Shown here one piece after another: positions 52,539 to 64,000 of a stretch of 64,000 nucleotides of DNA. The position numbers were made by a program, and so were the translations under genes. The DNA is from Rhabditophanes sp. KR3021. Taxonomy: Eukaryota > Nematoda > Chromadorea > Rhabditida > Alloionematidae. How positions within the stretch are numbered: position 1 is the stretch's first letter; the number at the start of each line of letters is the position of its first letter. Where the stretch lies: the NCBI GenBank assembly GCA_963281155.1, contig CAUJLY010000006.1, forward strand, positions 10,354,001 to 10,418,000, written 5' to 3'. The notes beneath the pieces were generated by a model. The model was not told where the DNA came from. It did not search any database and saw only the letters and a program-made list of their open reading frames with translations.

Positions 52539-54620
52539 ATGTCTTACGAATTGGATGCTGCCACCGATCACTCTAATATTTGTATCACACATGCAACTAC
52601 AGTCCTTTTAGTAGCAGTATCAATTTTTTTTGTCTACAAATTTTTATTTGATAAGGCTAGTATTGTTTTCTAATTTGGTAAATATCTCATTTTATGTTTT
52701 TCAAAAAGTATCTTACGATAATATACACGCATATGCATACATTAAGTGTATAAGTAAAAATATTACTTTGTTATAGTTTGTATAGATGACTAATTTATCG
52801 ATGGAATAAAAGTTTTCTTATGCTTTAAAAGCATAGTTTTCCTTCTTCATTTGAAATAAGTTTATATTTACTAAATATTAATTTTAGGATTTTATTCGTG
52901 ACAAAATGAGTCAACGCGAATTGACAGCTGCTAAGGAATTTGCTGCCAAGCAACACTCTGATTATTTGGATTCACTTGAGTCTTTCAAGTTTCTTTTGTA
53001 AGTTGATTGACCATACATTTAAATGTTCCTCTTTTAATGGTTATTCTTTTCAGTCCACTTAGCGAAGAAACGAAACATGAAATTCTTGAATTGGATTTAA
53101 ACTCCCTTATCAATGCTCAAAAGATTTTGAAATACAAGGCAACCGAAATACTTTGTTCTTACGTTGATAAAGCTCTCGAAGTAAACAAGGAGATAAACGC
53201 TGTCATAAGTTTCTTTCCAGAAGCTTTTGAAGCAGCCAAAGACTTAGATAATTTGTGTGAGGAAAAGAAAAAGACAATGGCTTTGTTTGGCATTCCATTT
53301 TCAGTGAAGCAAAATTTTTTTATGAAAGGATATGCCTCCAACCTCGGCTTCATTAGAGATTGGAACAAAGTAAGCGAAGATACTTGCTCATTTGTCAAGC
53401 TTCTCGAACATCACGGTGGTATTCCTTTTTGCTTTACGAATGTTCCCCAAGGATTAATCAGTTACGTCTGTTCCAATCCTTTGTATGGAACTACTGAAAA
53501 CCCCAAAAGAAAAGGCTTTACTCCTGGTGGATCAAGTGGGGGCGAAGCTGCTTTATTGGCTGGAAATGGATCGCCTTTTGGAATTGGAAGTGACTTGGCT
53601 GGAAGTTTACGCATTCCCGCTTCAATGTGTGGAGTTGTCTCGTTGAAGCCAATGCAATCCCGTATTGTTGCTTTGAATGCCCATCGTGGGATGCCTGGAA
53701 AATCAGGATTGGTTTTGGCTTATGGTTTTTTTACCAAAAGTGCTGACGAGCAACTTACATTGTGGCAAATTATCATGGGAGATGACTATTACCATACTCA
53801 AGTTCCTTTGTCAATTCCTGGCCCAATGAAATTCTACGATTACGAAGAGTTTAAGAAAACGAAGTTGACTGTTGGTTATTATGAAAGTTGCGGCTTCATC
53901 AATCCTGTACCATCAAACAAGCGGATGGTGACCGAAACAATCGGCAAATTGAGAGAAGCAGGATACAATGTTGTTCCTTTTGAATTACCAAATGGAAACG
54001 AACTTGCCAGAATGGTTTTCAATGCTGTTCTCTCTGACAATGGTCAATTTCTATATGATATGTATCGTGGAGATCTTGCTGACGCATACTTGACCAAGTT
54101 TGTAACTCTGCTTGGCATTCCAACAGTTGCCAAAAGAATTGGGTCTTTTGCCTTGAAAAACGTATCTGAACAATTCTCCGTAATGGCTAGCTGTGGAACT
54201 GCAGATACTACCAGTTTAAGATTAAACCAAGCTGCAATTGAAGAGTTAGGGATTAGTTTGACTCAACAATTTGTAGACAAACAAATCGACTTCCTTGTTT
54301 GTCCACAATTCCCAATCCCATCTATCCCACATCAATTTCCTTCTGAATTAGGGGCTGCTGCTGTTGATACTGCACTGTGGAATTTGGTTGATTGCCCAGC
54401 GGGAATTGTCACACTAGACAAAGTTAATCAAAAGGACATTGAAGAACTAGCTGACTACAATAAAGACAGATTCAACTTCCTTTTGAACAAAATAGTGGAA
54501 GCCTCCAAAGACACTCTTGGTAATCCAATCGGTGTTCAAGTTGTTTCACCACCATACGGTGAAGCCAAATGTCTTTTGGCCATGAAACTAATTGAGGAAT
54601 TGTGGAATGTTCACGAATAA
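52539..54620 (+). CDS. fatty acid amide hydrolase-like amidase
   Basis: Exons 52888-52997 and 53054-54620 code the enzyme; counted from ATG 52906 it has 552 residues. An upstream exon 52539-52655 adds a membrane helix (residues TVLLVAVSIFFVYKF) in phase if its donor is GATAAG|gctagt, a GC-AG intron of 232 nt; every GT donor there meets a stop. An N-terminal helix is normal for FAAH. The amidase signature is present: Lys 116 (SVKQNFFMKG), Ser 191 (TPGGSSGGEAAL) and nucleophile Ser 215 (SDLAGSLRIPAS), numbered from ATG 52906, with the same 24-residue Ser-Ser spacing as human FAAH. The enzyme should cleave N-acylethanolamines such as anandamide on internal membranes. The alternative is a soluble form from ATG 52906. 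Confidence 0.9.
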
Positions 54621-55708
54621 ATAATATATACTTTTAAATAATTCCTTATGTATATCCTTAATATCATTCACTTTGTAAAACACTTTCTATTGGGTGAATA
54701 AATTAAATGCTTAAATTTGATGTAATAGTTTTAAACATATTTTTGGTTGTAAAGAAATGTAAACGAAACTATTGTTTAAATCCTTTCATCCTAAAAAGTA
54801 ACGCTTACACCGAGAACTATCTAGTTCGCAAACATAAATTGGTCACAATTGTTCATTTATATTGAACCCAAGACAATGATAGACTCTAAAACATACTATT
54901 TAATGTTCGTTTTGAGTATTAATCGAATTTACAATGTCTTTTTCAGTGGAATATGAGATTAATTTACGCTTTTTATGTGTTTTGAAACCATTTTCTTGTA
55001 AGTTTATATGAATAGTTGATGGATCACACCCCATAATGTTGTCTTTCTTTGATTATTAATTAAATTACAATAGAAAGGTGCAGTCTTGTTTATAGCTATC
55101 CTTGTATGGATATGATAGAGGCATTGTTCAAATATATGTGGTTGTGATAGAGCAATTTGCATTGGATCCATTTTGGAGACATTTATAATAAAATAACAGA
55201 CCCTAAAAGTAGACTAATGTCAAATAAGTAAGAATAGTTAAAATTGGTAGTGAAAATATTATCTGTGCATTATATAATAACTTCGTGTGTCGTAAATGAG
55301 TCTTAAATAAAATGCCATGACGTTGTTTGATCTTTTCATTACGCCAATAAATTTTTAAAAATCATTTTTTAAATTTATATTGTAATAAAAGAAAATATTT
55401 ATTTGATGTTTGAGGTGTATTCTTTTCCTTTAATTTGTTGAATAAAGTCATATTTACAAATTTTATTTATTGCAGTTTATTACGAACCCATTGTTATTAC
55501 AACACTTTCTAAAATATATGATATTTGATGCATGAAAGTTCTGGAAAATCCGTTTTTATTCTTTGTATTACAATCTATGCATGTTTGTAAAGTAACTTTT
55601 GTCCAAATCGTTCTGTTTAGAAGTAGATAGAAAGTACAGATTTATGATATAGCCATAGTCGATTCCATTTTTTAAATAAAAATATTGCAATAATTAATTG
55701 TTTTTGTG
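54621..55708. other. non-coding gap
   Basis: AT-rich spacer of 1.1 kb. A poly(A)-type signal lies near 54700. No open frame, RNA gene or repeat recognised. Confidence 0.5.
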
Positions 55709-56160
55709 ATGGATTCAAATACTCAAGCTACCGGAGTCGCATTTGATCCCAGCGATGACATCAAGACCATTAAAGTTGTGGAAGCCGATGTGAGAACGTT
55801 AACAGACGAAGTCGATACTTTATTAAGAAGTTTAAGAGGTATGTTGACTTGCTTGTGATGTTATGATCAAACCCATACAGGTACAATGAGAGGAATCACC
55901 GATTTGACGTCTGAAGGAATGGAGGTGTTTACAGGCTGTTTAATGAATACGTGCTCTAGTGCTGAATCGGCAACCAAGCAACATTTTTCGGTAGGTGACA
56001 TGATTGAGTTTAAGTGATGGAAAATATTGTCTAGATTATGGCAAAAATGGAAGAGCTAACATTAAAGATGAGCAAAATCGACGAGACTCATGCCAAAGTT
56101 AAGGAAGTGAAAGAATTGGTAGACATCGTTTACAAGCATCTCCAGATCACGCCGCAATGA
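55709..56160 (+). CDS. BORCS6 (lyspersin)-like subunit of the BORC complex
   Basis: Three exons, 55709-55838, 55881-55990 and 56035-56160, with introns of 42 and 44 nt, give 121 residues. The protein is almost wholly helical. The last exon (IMAKMEELTLKMSKIDETHA…KEVKELVDIVYKHL) matches the C-terminal helix of BORCS6, where a MxxLMxKCEEL-like start and an IRxIRxxLDxLE-like end are typical. BORC recruits Arl8 to lysosomes and synaptic-vesicle precursors for kinesin transport. Other small BLOC/BORC coiled-coil subunits are an alternative, since the family is short and variable. The join phases are exact. Confidence 0.65.
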
Positions 56161-56870
56161 TTGTATATTTTATGTAAATAAATTATTATATTCTCGTTTG
56201 TTAATATATCCAAAGAGCCAATATTTGCGCCGCCATCAAACCAATTATACATAATGATGTAGACATAAAATCAAATCTATTTTTTAACAGAACTATGACA
56301 ATAAACATAATAATTGCCTTTGTATTTTAAAATACCAAACCAAGACCGCAATCAATTAATGTACAGGACCTTAACAATAACATAATGACCTTTTATTTGT
56401 ATTCAAATTATTATGAGATGATTCGAAACTTGTATATGAGTAATGGCAGTAATATAATATGATAATAATAATGTTCAAACAGCCCAATCAAGCCTTTTAC
56501 CTCTTATATGACTTATCTGAAAGTTCTTTTTGACCGGATTTGTATTTGAATGAGTATCTGTATGCATACACTTTTGTACAACAATTGATATTATATAAAT
56601 TATTATTGTTATATGAGAAACTCAAAAGAACACAAATAGTCATATCTAAATGATTACGCATAAATTCATACCATTTTCTGGCCTTATACAATAGTAGATA
56701 GTTTGTGCAAACGAGGAAATCACTTATTTTTTGGTAATGTATGTGATTTGAGGAATAAATTGGTTTATTCTTTAAATATCAAGGAGTTCTCTACTTCTTT
56801 ATTCTTTTAATTCTTAAAAAACACTTTGCCTATTTCATTGATCTAATTGGAAAAAATATTATTTAAAAGA
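56161..56870. other. non-coding gap
   Basis: AT-rich spacer of 0.7 kb. The minus-strand frame at 56497-56691 is unsupported. A pyrimidine-rich run (ctacttctttattcttttaattcttaa) lies upstream of the next start codon. Confidence 0.45.
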
Positions 56871-58457
56871 ATGGTTTCGCTACCTATTTCTAAAACTGAA
56901 CTTTATTTTTATATTGGCGTTTGTGTAACTCAATTGCCATTGGCCTTTTATTTCACATATCAAGCCACATTTGCCTCCGAAAATTTAAGAGCAGCTAGAA
57001 CAGCGCCAAGTCAATATTCTTTTCTTTATCCATTTTATTATTTCGACAACTATGACTATGAGTGGAAAACTACAAGAACTTTTTTTATACCTATTTTAAA
57101 AAACTTTATCTTGCATTCAATGGTATGGAAATGTATGCATTATGTTTTCAATCCTAAGCTGGCAAATCAAGTAATTTCACTACTTTCATTCATACTCATG
57201 ATTTATCATATTAATTCTATTAAACTTCCCTTTTTTATCATTGCGTTATCCATAATCGTAATCATAATCACCCGTATAACAAAAAAAGAATTACCCAGCT
57301 GGATTATTATTATTGCCTGCCTGCTCAAACTCAAATTCGGGGAAACTTTTGGAGAAGATACAGAGGATAACTTTGTTAGAGCGTATCAATTTTATTCATA
57401 CACCATGATTAAAATTGTCAATGTTGCAATTTATATCGCTAGGAATAAAGACACACAATTGGATAGGGGCTTTTTTATTAGAGTCCTTCATTACCTATTT
57501 TACTTGCCATATGGAGGAATTTTGATTGTCTTATTTGAGGACTTTTGTGATCAACTCAATCAAATTGAAGACCCAAATAGAATTAAGAAGAATGGTCAAG
57601 AATGGTCAAGAGTTATTCTGCTAGGAGGATTCAGATTATTGTTTGGATTTATGATAACCGAATTAATTTTACATTTGATTCATCCATGTAGTCTATCATA
57701 CATGAATAATGACGTATTTTCACATCTACTACCAGCTGCAATGTTTTCTCTCTCCTTATTTAAATGTGTCTTCTTCTATACCAAATACTTAGTTATATTT
57801 GGGCTGAACATTTACTTTGCTGAAATTGACGAAATGAATCCACCACAAAGACCTGTTTGTGTAGTAACCATAGGCAGATTTTCAAATATTTGGAGGGGCT
57901 TCGATCGTGGATTGTATCAATTTTTATTACGTCAAATTTACACTCCGCTTATGGGCAAACGGGAAGAATCATCATCTTTGTTAAATACATGCAAGAGAAC
58001 TTTTGGAATGGTTGCATCATTTGTCTTTGTATTAGTTTGGCATGGATTCAAAGGAAAGTACGTGTGCTGGGTAACGTTGTCTGGTTCCGAATTATTGCTT
58101 GAAAGAATAGGACTTTATATAACTTCAACTAACTCTTGGAAATCATTTGCTGCTAAAATAGGGCCTCAAAATACTTACAGATTAACAACTGCGTCCTTTA
58201 TTTTTTCAATCATACCTGGTTTATTCGGAATATTCTTCTTTTTATCTGGTGAAGGCAATGGCTATATTACCTTTAAATCAATCGTTGTTGATGGATTCAT
58301 CGAACTTATTCAAGGAAAAGCATTCAAAAGTTATGATTCAAATGGATTTACATTTATCTGTCTCATTGGTATCTCTTACTTTTACAGTCATTCTTGTCGT
58401 TATTTTGAGGACAAGGAAAGTCTACGGAAGAAAATTAAGAAATCAAAAATGTTATAA
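56871..58457 (+). CDS. Hedgehog acyltransferase (HHAT)-like MBOAT protein
   Basis: An intronless frame of 528 residues from ATG 56871. Ten or more hydrophobic segments are present. The MBOAT catalytic pair is visible: Asp 345 in WRGFDRGLYQFLLRQIYTPL and the invariant His 391 in FVLVWHGF. The block with the family's Y-PL and WHG order fits HHAT/Rasp, the ER enzyme that adds palmitate to Hedgehog N-termini. Nematodes keep HHAT-like genes although their Hedgehog-related proteins are divergent and classical Hedgehog is absent, so the substrate here is open. The absence of introns is unusual for this window. A TTG eight codons upstream is in frame but the ATG is the plausible start. Confidence 0.85.
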   Translation: MVSLPISKTELYFYIGVCVTQLPLAFYFTYQATFASENLRAARTAPSQYSFLYPFYYFDNYDYEWKTTRTFFIPILKNFILHSMVWKCMHYVFNPKLANQVISLLSFILMIYHINSIKLPFFIIALSIIVIIITRITKKELPSWIIIIACLLKLKFGETFGEDTEDNFVRAYQFYSYTMIKIVNVAIYIARNKDTQLDRGFFIRVLHYLFYLPYGGILIVLFEDFCDQLNQIEDPNRIKKNGQEWSRVILLGGFRLLFGFMITELILHLIHPCSLSYMNNDVFSHLLPAAMFSLSLFKCVFFYTKYLVIFGLNIYFAEIDEMNPPQRPVCVVTIGRFSNIWRGFDRGLYQFLLRQIYTPLMGKREESSSLLNTCKRTFGMVASFVFVLVWHGFKGKYVCWVTLSGSELLLERIGLYITSTNSWKSFAAKIGPQNTYRLTTASFIFSIIPGLFGIFFFLSGEGNGYITFKSIVVDGFIELIQGKAFKSYDSNGFTFICLIGISYFYSHSCRYFEDKESLRKKIKKSKML

Positions 58458-59535
58458 TTAGGTTTCTTAAATTACATTTAATTATTAATAAAAAGTTTAT
58501 AACAAGACTTGTCAATGAACATTCTCTTGAATATACTTTTCCAATCATAAAATCAACAGGTTCTTGTATACCTTGAATATCAATGAATTAGGAAGTTATT
58601 AATCGTCCGAAAATTAAGTTACACATCGAAAATAATCGAATATATTGTAAATATTTTAAAGAATTTTTTTTAATTCATTTTGGCGATCTTATAGCAAATA
58701 AACAAGAATCTGTTTAATTATGTAATACGACTTCATTCCAACAAATTTCCTTGCACACATATTATGGTCAAAGTAAATAGAAATAAATAAGATTTTACAA
58801 AAGACCTCTGATAACTAATGCTCCTAAATAATTAATTTAATATGTTAATTTAATTTAGACCACTAATATCAAAGTCTCGATTACGTTTTGATCAAAATCA
58901 CGGAATCTAATTCATTTTTTAATATGTTTACATAAATTTGCCGTTCATTAATTCTATTCTTAACATAAACATCCATTCATTTTTTATTTAATTATCACGC
59001 AAATTAGTAACTAATTTGCAATCATATCATCGCTTCAAATGGTTGATTTAATAATTCATTCCTAATTTACATACATTTATCTACACAGTCAGAGGCCTCT
59101 ATAGATAAGATTAACAACTGTAGAATTACATTTCTTATGTGTTGGCATTAATAATTATGCAGCTCCCCATTCCGCTTATTGTTTATTTACTATATCGCCC
59201 ACATCCCATATAAAAAATGTTTACGTACATACACAGGAAGAGTCGAACTGCAAACATACTGCCTCTCTCTAAATTTTACTATCTTTTGTGTCGTCTGTCT
59301 TTGCAGTTTAAGTATGACATACGTGGAAAAGAATGTATTTCATTGGTCCTGCAGTTTAAAGGCATTGTAGGGAGTTGTGTTGTTCGTTACTTCGTGTACA
59401 AAGTATTTTCAATCAGTTATTCATTATACTTCATTTAGATTTTCAAGTGGAGTATTTTTGGAGGAGCTTCTAAATAGGCACGGACCGATTATAAACGTTT
59501 ATTACATTTATTTTACCTCAACTTAAATAAACAAA
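58458..59535. other. non-coding gap and Sec61 promoter
   Basis: AT-rich spacer. The right end (59210-59460) is less AT-rich and contains overlapping short frames that do not resemble known proteins; it is probably promoter or 5' UTR of the Sec61 gene. Confidence 0.45.
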
Positions 59536-61009
59536 ATGGGTGGTGAGTTTAAGTTGTAACAACTTTTGTATTGATATCTTCTTTCTTTTAGTCAAATTTT
59601 TGGAATTTGTCAAACCATTCTGTGGCTTAGTCCCTGAAATTTCAAAACCTGAGCGCAAAATTCAGTTTAAAGAAAAGGTAGCATGGACAGCAGTAACTCT
59701 ATTTGTTTTCTTGGTGTGTTGTCAAATTCCACTTTACGGAATTATGTCTTCAGACTCAGCTGATCCTCTCTACTGGCTCCGTGTCATCATGGCCTCAAAT
59801 CGTGGTACTCTTATGGAATTAGGTATTTCACCGATCGTCACATCCGGACTTATCATGCAACTTTTGGCTGGAGCCAAAATTATCGAAGTTGGGGACACTC
59901 CAAAGGAAAGGGCTCTTTTCAATGGAGCTCAAAAGCTTTTTGGAATGATTATCACTGTCGGACAAGCTATTGTATACGTTATGTCTGGAATGTATGGCGA
60001 ACCATCTGACATCGGAATGGGAATCTGCCTCCTTATTGTCATTCAACTCGTTATTGCCTCCTTGATTGTTCTTCTTCTGGATGAACTTCTTCAAAAAGGA
60101 TATGGATTAGGATCTGGAATTTCTCTGTTTATTGCTACAAACATTTGCGAGACCATCATCTGGAGAGCCTTTTCACCAACGACAATCAACACTGGGCGTG
60201 GAACTGAATTCGAAGGAGCCGTCATTGCATTCTTCCATCTTTTGGCCACTCGTTCCGATAAAGTACGTGCTCTTCGTGAAGCCTTCTACAGACAAAACCT
60301 CCCAAATCTTATGTCTTTGATGGCTACTATTCTCATCTTCGGTGTCGTCATTTACTTCCAAGGATTCCGCGTTGATCTCCCAATCAAATCTTCCAAATAT
60401 CGTGGGCAAAGATCTTTCTACCCAATTAAGCTTTTCTATACTTCAAACATCCCAATCATCCTCCAATCTGCTCTTGTCTCAAATTTATACGTCATTTCTC
60501 AGATGCTTTCTAACAAATTCGGTGGAAACTTCTTTGTTAACCTTCTTGGAGTTTGGTCAGATGGCAGTGGCAGCTACAGATCTTCAGCTACCGGAGGTCT
60601 CTGTTACTACCTCTCCCCACCAGAAACTTTTGCAGCCATTATTTTTGACCCAATTCATACAATCATTTACATTGTCTTCATGCTTGGATCGTGTGCTTTC
60701 TTCTCTAAGACTTGGATTGATGTATCTGGATCTTCAGCCAAGGATGTTGCTAAACAACTCAAGGAACAACAAATGGTCATGTCAGGACACCGTGAAAAGT
60801 CAATGGTCCACGAACTAAACAGATACATCCCAACTGCTGCTGCTTTCGGAGGACTCTGCATCGGAGCTTTGTCAGTCCTTGCCGATTTCCTCGGAGCCAT
60901 CGGATCAGGGACTGGAATCTTGCTTGCCGTCACCATCATCTACCAATACTTCGAAATTTTCGTTAAGGAACAACAAGAAATGGGAGGTGTGTCAAGTTTA
61001 TTCTTCTAA
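59536..61009 (+). CDS. sec-61.A: Sec61 alpha, protein-conducting channel of the ER
   Basis: A 7-nt first exon (59536-59542, ATGGGTG) is joined through a 49-nt intron to 59592-61009, giving 474 residues, the normal length. The start reads [20 protein letters not shown], nearly identical to animal Sec61 alpha. The plug, ten membrane helices and the cytosolic loops ([33 protein letters not shown]) are all recognisable, as is the end [13 protein letters not shown]. The protein forms the translocon with Sec61 beta and gamma. Codons are visibly biased toward C-ending forms compared with neighbours, as expected for a highly expressed gene. The tiny first exon would be missed by most ORF-based models. 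Confidence 0.97.
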
Positions 61010-62117
61010 AATAGATGTCCAATTATCTACACGTATGTATTCTTCTCCTTCCTTTAATTATTTAAAAGAGCGCCTATTGTCAACGATATATCAATTTTAT
61101 TTATTTCGAAGGTGTGTCCTATGTATAGGCACATTCATGCAAAATAACATTTTTTATAATTATATGTTGCCACCTTTCTCTCAAATATTTATCTGGATTG
61201 GTTTCAATGACAATTTCTTGTCATATTATATATCTTATATCTGTACCCCAATATACCAAACATTGTGATTATTCTTTAAGAAAAGATTGTATATTTTTTG
61301 TATTCTTAAATCAGATGTTTTATAAAGGATGATCATTTAAGTATATATTTTGTGTGTAAATTTAATCGGATATAAACTAATCTATAATATGTCTTCATAA
61401 ATCATTCGAATAATCAATAAAAAAATTAAATAGTTGCACACCAACTTAATTTAAAACAAAAAAGCCATTTAGATATATGATTGAAATCAACAATTATTCA
61501 ATTACCTTGACCTTGCTCATAACTGTGCAAGAGATGCTTTAAAAACGAGAATATATATCATAGTACCGTGATAATTTGCCTGACTCAAGAAAAGTTGACA
61601 GGGATTTGATTTACCAATAATAAATAATTAAGTGTAATTCCAAAACAAGTGATCGTCCTGCATTTTTCAAATACTACATTGTAAAAAATATTTTGCGGTA
61701 TGTGCCTGAAAGTACATAATATTGAAAAATTATTATATTAATATGGATATTTTTTGTTATCATTATGATTTATTCTGCACAATGGAGTTCCAAATAAAAT
61801 TATAAAAAAAATATAAATTTCACTGAAAGACCAGTTTAATTGATTAAAAAAAGATGTTTTTGATCGTGCTTTTTCATGCTTCTTAATTTGTTATTTCAGA
61901 ACTTTTAAATTTTGGTGTGAATTAGTGGAACTTTTTAATTTAAATGTTCCCATGTAGATGATACGATGAAGAAGATGCAAACAAATATTTTGAATTTATT
62001 AATTGTTAGCCTATCTGTTTTTAGAAAGTTAAAATATTATTCACCCCCAATAGACACCGTATTTATTAAAAGTTCAGGAAGATATTTTATCACCCTGTAA
62101 CAGTTACTTTTCTAAAA
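61010..62117. other. non-coding gap
   Basis: Sec61 3' flank, then AT-rich spacer to the G-protein gene. The frame overlapping 60879-61268 is out of phase with Sec61 and not credible. No other feature seen. Confidence 0.5.
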
Positions 62118-63349
62118 ATGGGTTGTTTTCCAAGTCGAGAACAAACAGCAAAATTATTTGAGTATTTTTCAAAAAATGAACTATCTGCTAAAGAAAAATC
62201 AAGAGCGATTGATGAAGAGGTTTGTGAAGGTATTCGTTTTGATAAGATCATTTTTTAAGATTGAAAAAAATGCCAAAGCTGAAGCTGCATCACTAAAGCT
62301 TCTTTTGCTCGGATCTGGAGAATCAGGCAAATCAACAATTATCAAGCAGTTGAAGATAATTTACCACAAAGGATTTACGAGCCAAGAGATGGTGGAATTC
62401 ATTCCTGTAATCCGGACAAATATCGTTCAATCCATGAAAATTGTTTTACAGGCTATGTACAATAGAGACGTCCATTTTACTAATCCAGAAACAAGACTTC
62501 ACGCTAGGCAGTTTTTTATAATTAACACTCACAACCCACAAGCAGTCTTTGAAGAAAGTTTAGTTGAAAATTTGGTTGAACTTTACAAAGATACAGCAAT
62601 TCAAGAGTGCATTGCTAGACCAGTTGGGTTTACTTTAAATGATTCAGCTTCTTACTATTTCGAGAACCTAGAAAGGATAGTTCATCCCAATTACTTTCCA
62701 AATACAAAAGATGTTCTTAGGACAAGGATTAGAACAACAGGAGTAAATGAGTATAAATTCAGTCTCAATCAACAGAGATTTAAAATTGTTGATGTTGGAG
62801 GACAGCGATCTGAAAGAAAGAAATGGATTCGGTGTTTTGAAAACATTACAGCAATTATTTATTGTGCTGCTATTTCGGAGTATGATATGTTCACTGATGA
62901 AAATGACAATATCGTATGTTTAAATCATTTGAATTAGTTTAATTTATTTTAGTATGAAAATCGACTCCTCGAGTCTTTGAACTTATTCAAAACAATTTAC
63001 GGAAATCCCATTTTCAGTAATACTTCATTTATTTTGTTCCTTAACAAGAAAGATTTATTTAAGAAAAAAATTGAGCGAGTTCCGCTTTCTGTTTGCTTTC
63101 CAGAATATCCAGGTATTTCATTTCATTTGAACTCCTAATGACAACTGACTTATAGGTGGAAACAATTACGAAGAAAGTGCTGCATACATTCAATCACAAT
63201 TTGAAAGTGTTATTGACGAAGCAGATTTGAAGAAAGATATTTATACTTCATTTACATGTGCTACAGACACTTTTAGCATGCGTTTTGTTCTTAGTTCAGT
63301 TACAGAAATTATAATTGCAAGTAATCTTCGTTCAGTCGGATTGTTCTAA
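62118..63349 (+). CDS. heterotrimeric G-protein alpha subunit, divergent Gi/o-like
   Basis: Four exons, 62118-62219, 62260-62913, 62953-63112 and 63156-63349, with introns of 39-43 nt, give 369 residues. MGCFPS at the start supplies N-myristoylation (Gly 2) and palmitoylation (Cys 3) sites. The P-loop is GSGESGKST, switch I has RTRIRTTGV, switch [14 protein letters not shown], followed by NKKD and TCATDT. The N-terminal helix is about a dozen residues longer than in Gi. The end is NLRSVGLF: the fourth residue from the end is Val where Gi/Go have the pertussis-toxin Cys. Nematodes have many such divergent alpha subunits (gpa genes) in chemosensory neurons, so a sensory role next to a chemoreceptor gene family is plausible but inferred. 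Confidence 0.93.
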
Positions 63350-64000
63350 GCATCTAAATCAAATAATTCAAGTTACTCGGTCACTGATTGTAATACTCAC
63401 AAGCTTTTGAATATCCATTATATATTTTTAATACATACTATATTTTTAAATACATTCTTTTTGATAATATATTTTCCAAAATTCAAATGAACTCATCTTT
63501 AACTTCTTGCGAAACAACATTCCTTACCTGATTATTCATGTTTATCCTTTGCATTAACTTTCATTTATTTAATTGGAATAATACACTAAATAGGGATGCG
63601 TCATCTCTCAGAGTTATCTTAAATCAGAACAAAAAACAGTATGGCACATATGTAACCGTTTGTCTATCACATACCAACCATTTTTACATCTACAGATAGG
63701 TCGTAATGATAATTACCCACCGATTCAAAGGAACTTTTTTTGTCAACTAAATCGAGAAAGAAAGGACTAAAGATTTTTTGACCCACATACATCTTCTATA
63801 TGACTTCCCGATAATATAACTTTTTATATACATCGTATTGAGTAACCATCTCTACCAATAAATGACTTTTTGATAAATCTCGGGATATAAGTAACGAAAT
63901 CTTTTTACAACACACGCCACCATTAATTGTGAAAGCTTACGACGACATAAACAAGATTATAATCAACAAAATATCAGACATTGCCGAACAGTTTATTATA
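63350..64000. other. non-coding right edge
   Basis: AT-rich 3' flank of the G-protein gene. No frame, RNA gene or repeat recognised before the window ends. Confidence 0.5.

Overview
This window looks like nuclear DNA of a nematode, probably a chromadorean, though I cannot name the genus from sequence alone. The DNA is visibly AT-rich. Most genes are cut by introns of about 40-60 nt that end in T-rich acceptors (…ttttag, …tttcag, sometimes …ttttaag). There is a seven-helix receptor of the nematode chemoreceptor type, a methyltransferase of a family expanded in nematodes, and a Gly/Cys/Gln-rich secreted protein of cuticle type. No prokaryotic signature was seen. I rebuilt the exon joins by matching reading frames across GT-AG (and a few GC-AG) sites.

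Layout, left to right. 0.2-0.9 kb: broken or unresolved coding remains. 2.7-3.4 kb: small basic/coiled-coil gene. 3.75-5.9 kb: a FUS/EWS/TAF15-type RNA-binding protein with RRM, RGG and RanBP2 zinc finger. 6.2-7.3 kb: a five-exon small membrane protein hidden by tiny exons. 8.0-11.8 kb (minus): a large protein with a possible SMG5/7-like N-terminal half and a long Q/N-rich tail. 12.8-13.9 kb: SAM methyltransferase. 14.4-17.7 kb: secreted Gly/Cys-rich then Gly/Gln/Ser-rich protein encoded by a run of symmetric micro-exons. 20.9-24.6 kb: type II membrane M1 aminopeptidase. 25.2-25.6 kb: tRNA-derived SINE-like element. 25.8-31.2 kb (minus): MRP-type ABC transporter with two equal-length, alternative versions of one exon. 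34.9-35.6 kb (minus): Rheb-like GTPase with two GC-AG introns. 36.5-40.0 kb (minus): a claudin/PMP22-like four-helix protein and a two-helix protein. 42.4-43.8 kb: a chemoreceptor gene and a receptor fragment. 44.0-44.8 kb: small saposin-like coding remains next to a TTAA-flanked MITE. 45.3-51.0 kb: CABIN1/HIR3-like histone-chaperone subunit with a 5.5-kb exon. 52.5-54.6 kb: fatty acid amide hydrolase-like amidase. 55.7-56.2 kb: BORC subunit 6-like. 56.9-58.5 kb: Hedgehog acyltransferase-like MBOAT. 59.5-61.0 kb: Sec61 alpha. 62.1-63.3 kb: Gi/o-like G-protein alpha subunit without the pertussis-toxin cysteine.

The genes do not form one pathway; this is ordinary mixed eukaryotic gene order with large non-coding gaps (17.7-20.9, 31.2-34.9 and 40.0-42.4 kb). 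I did not find a convincing undescribed system. The most interesting signals are the mutually exclusive exon pair in the MRP gene, the symmetric micro-exon ladder in the cuticle-type gene, consecutive GC-AG introns in the Rheb gene, the SMG7-like/prion-like protein, and two candidate non-autonomous mobile elements.
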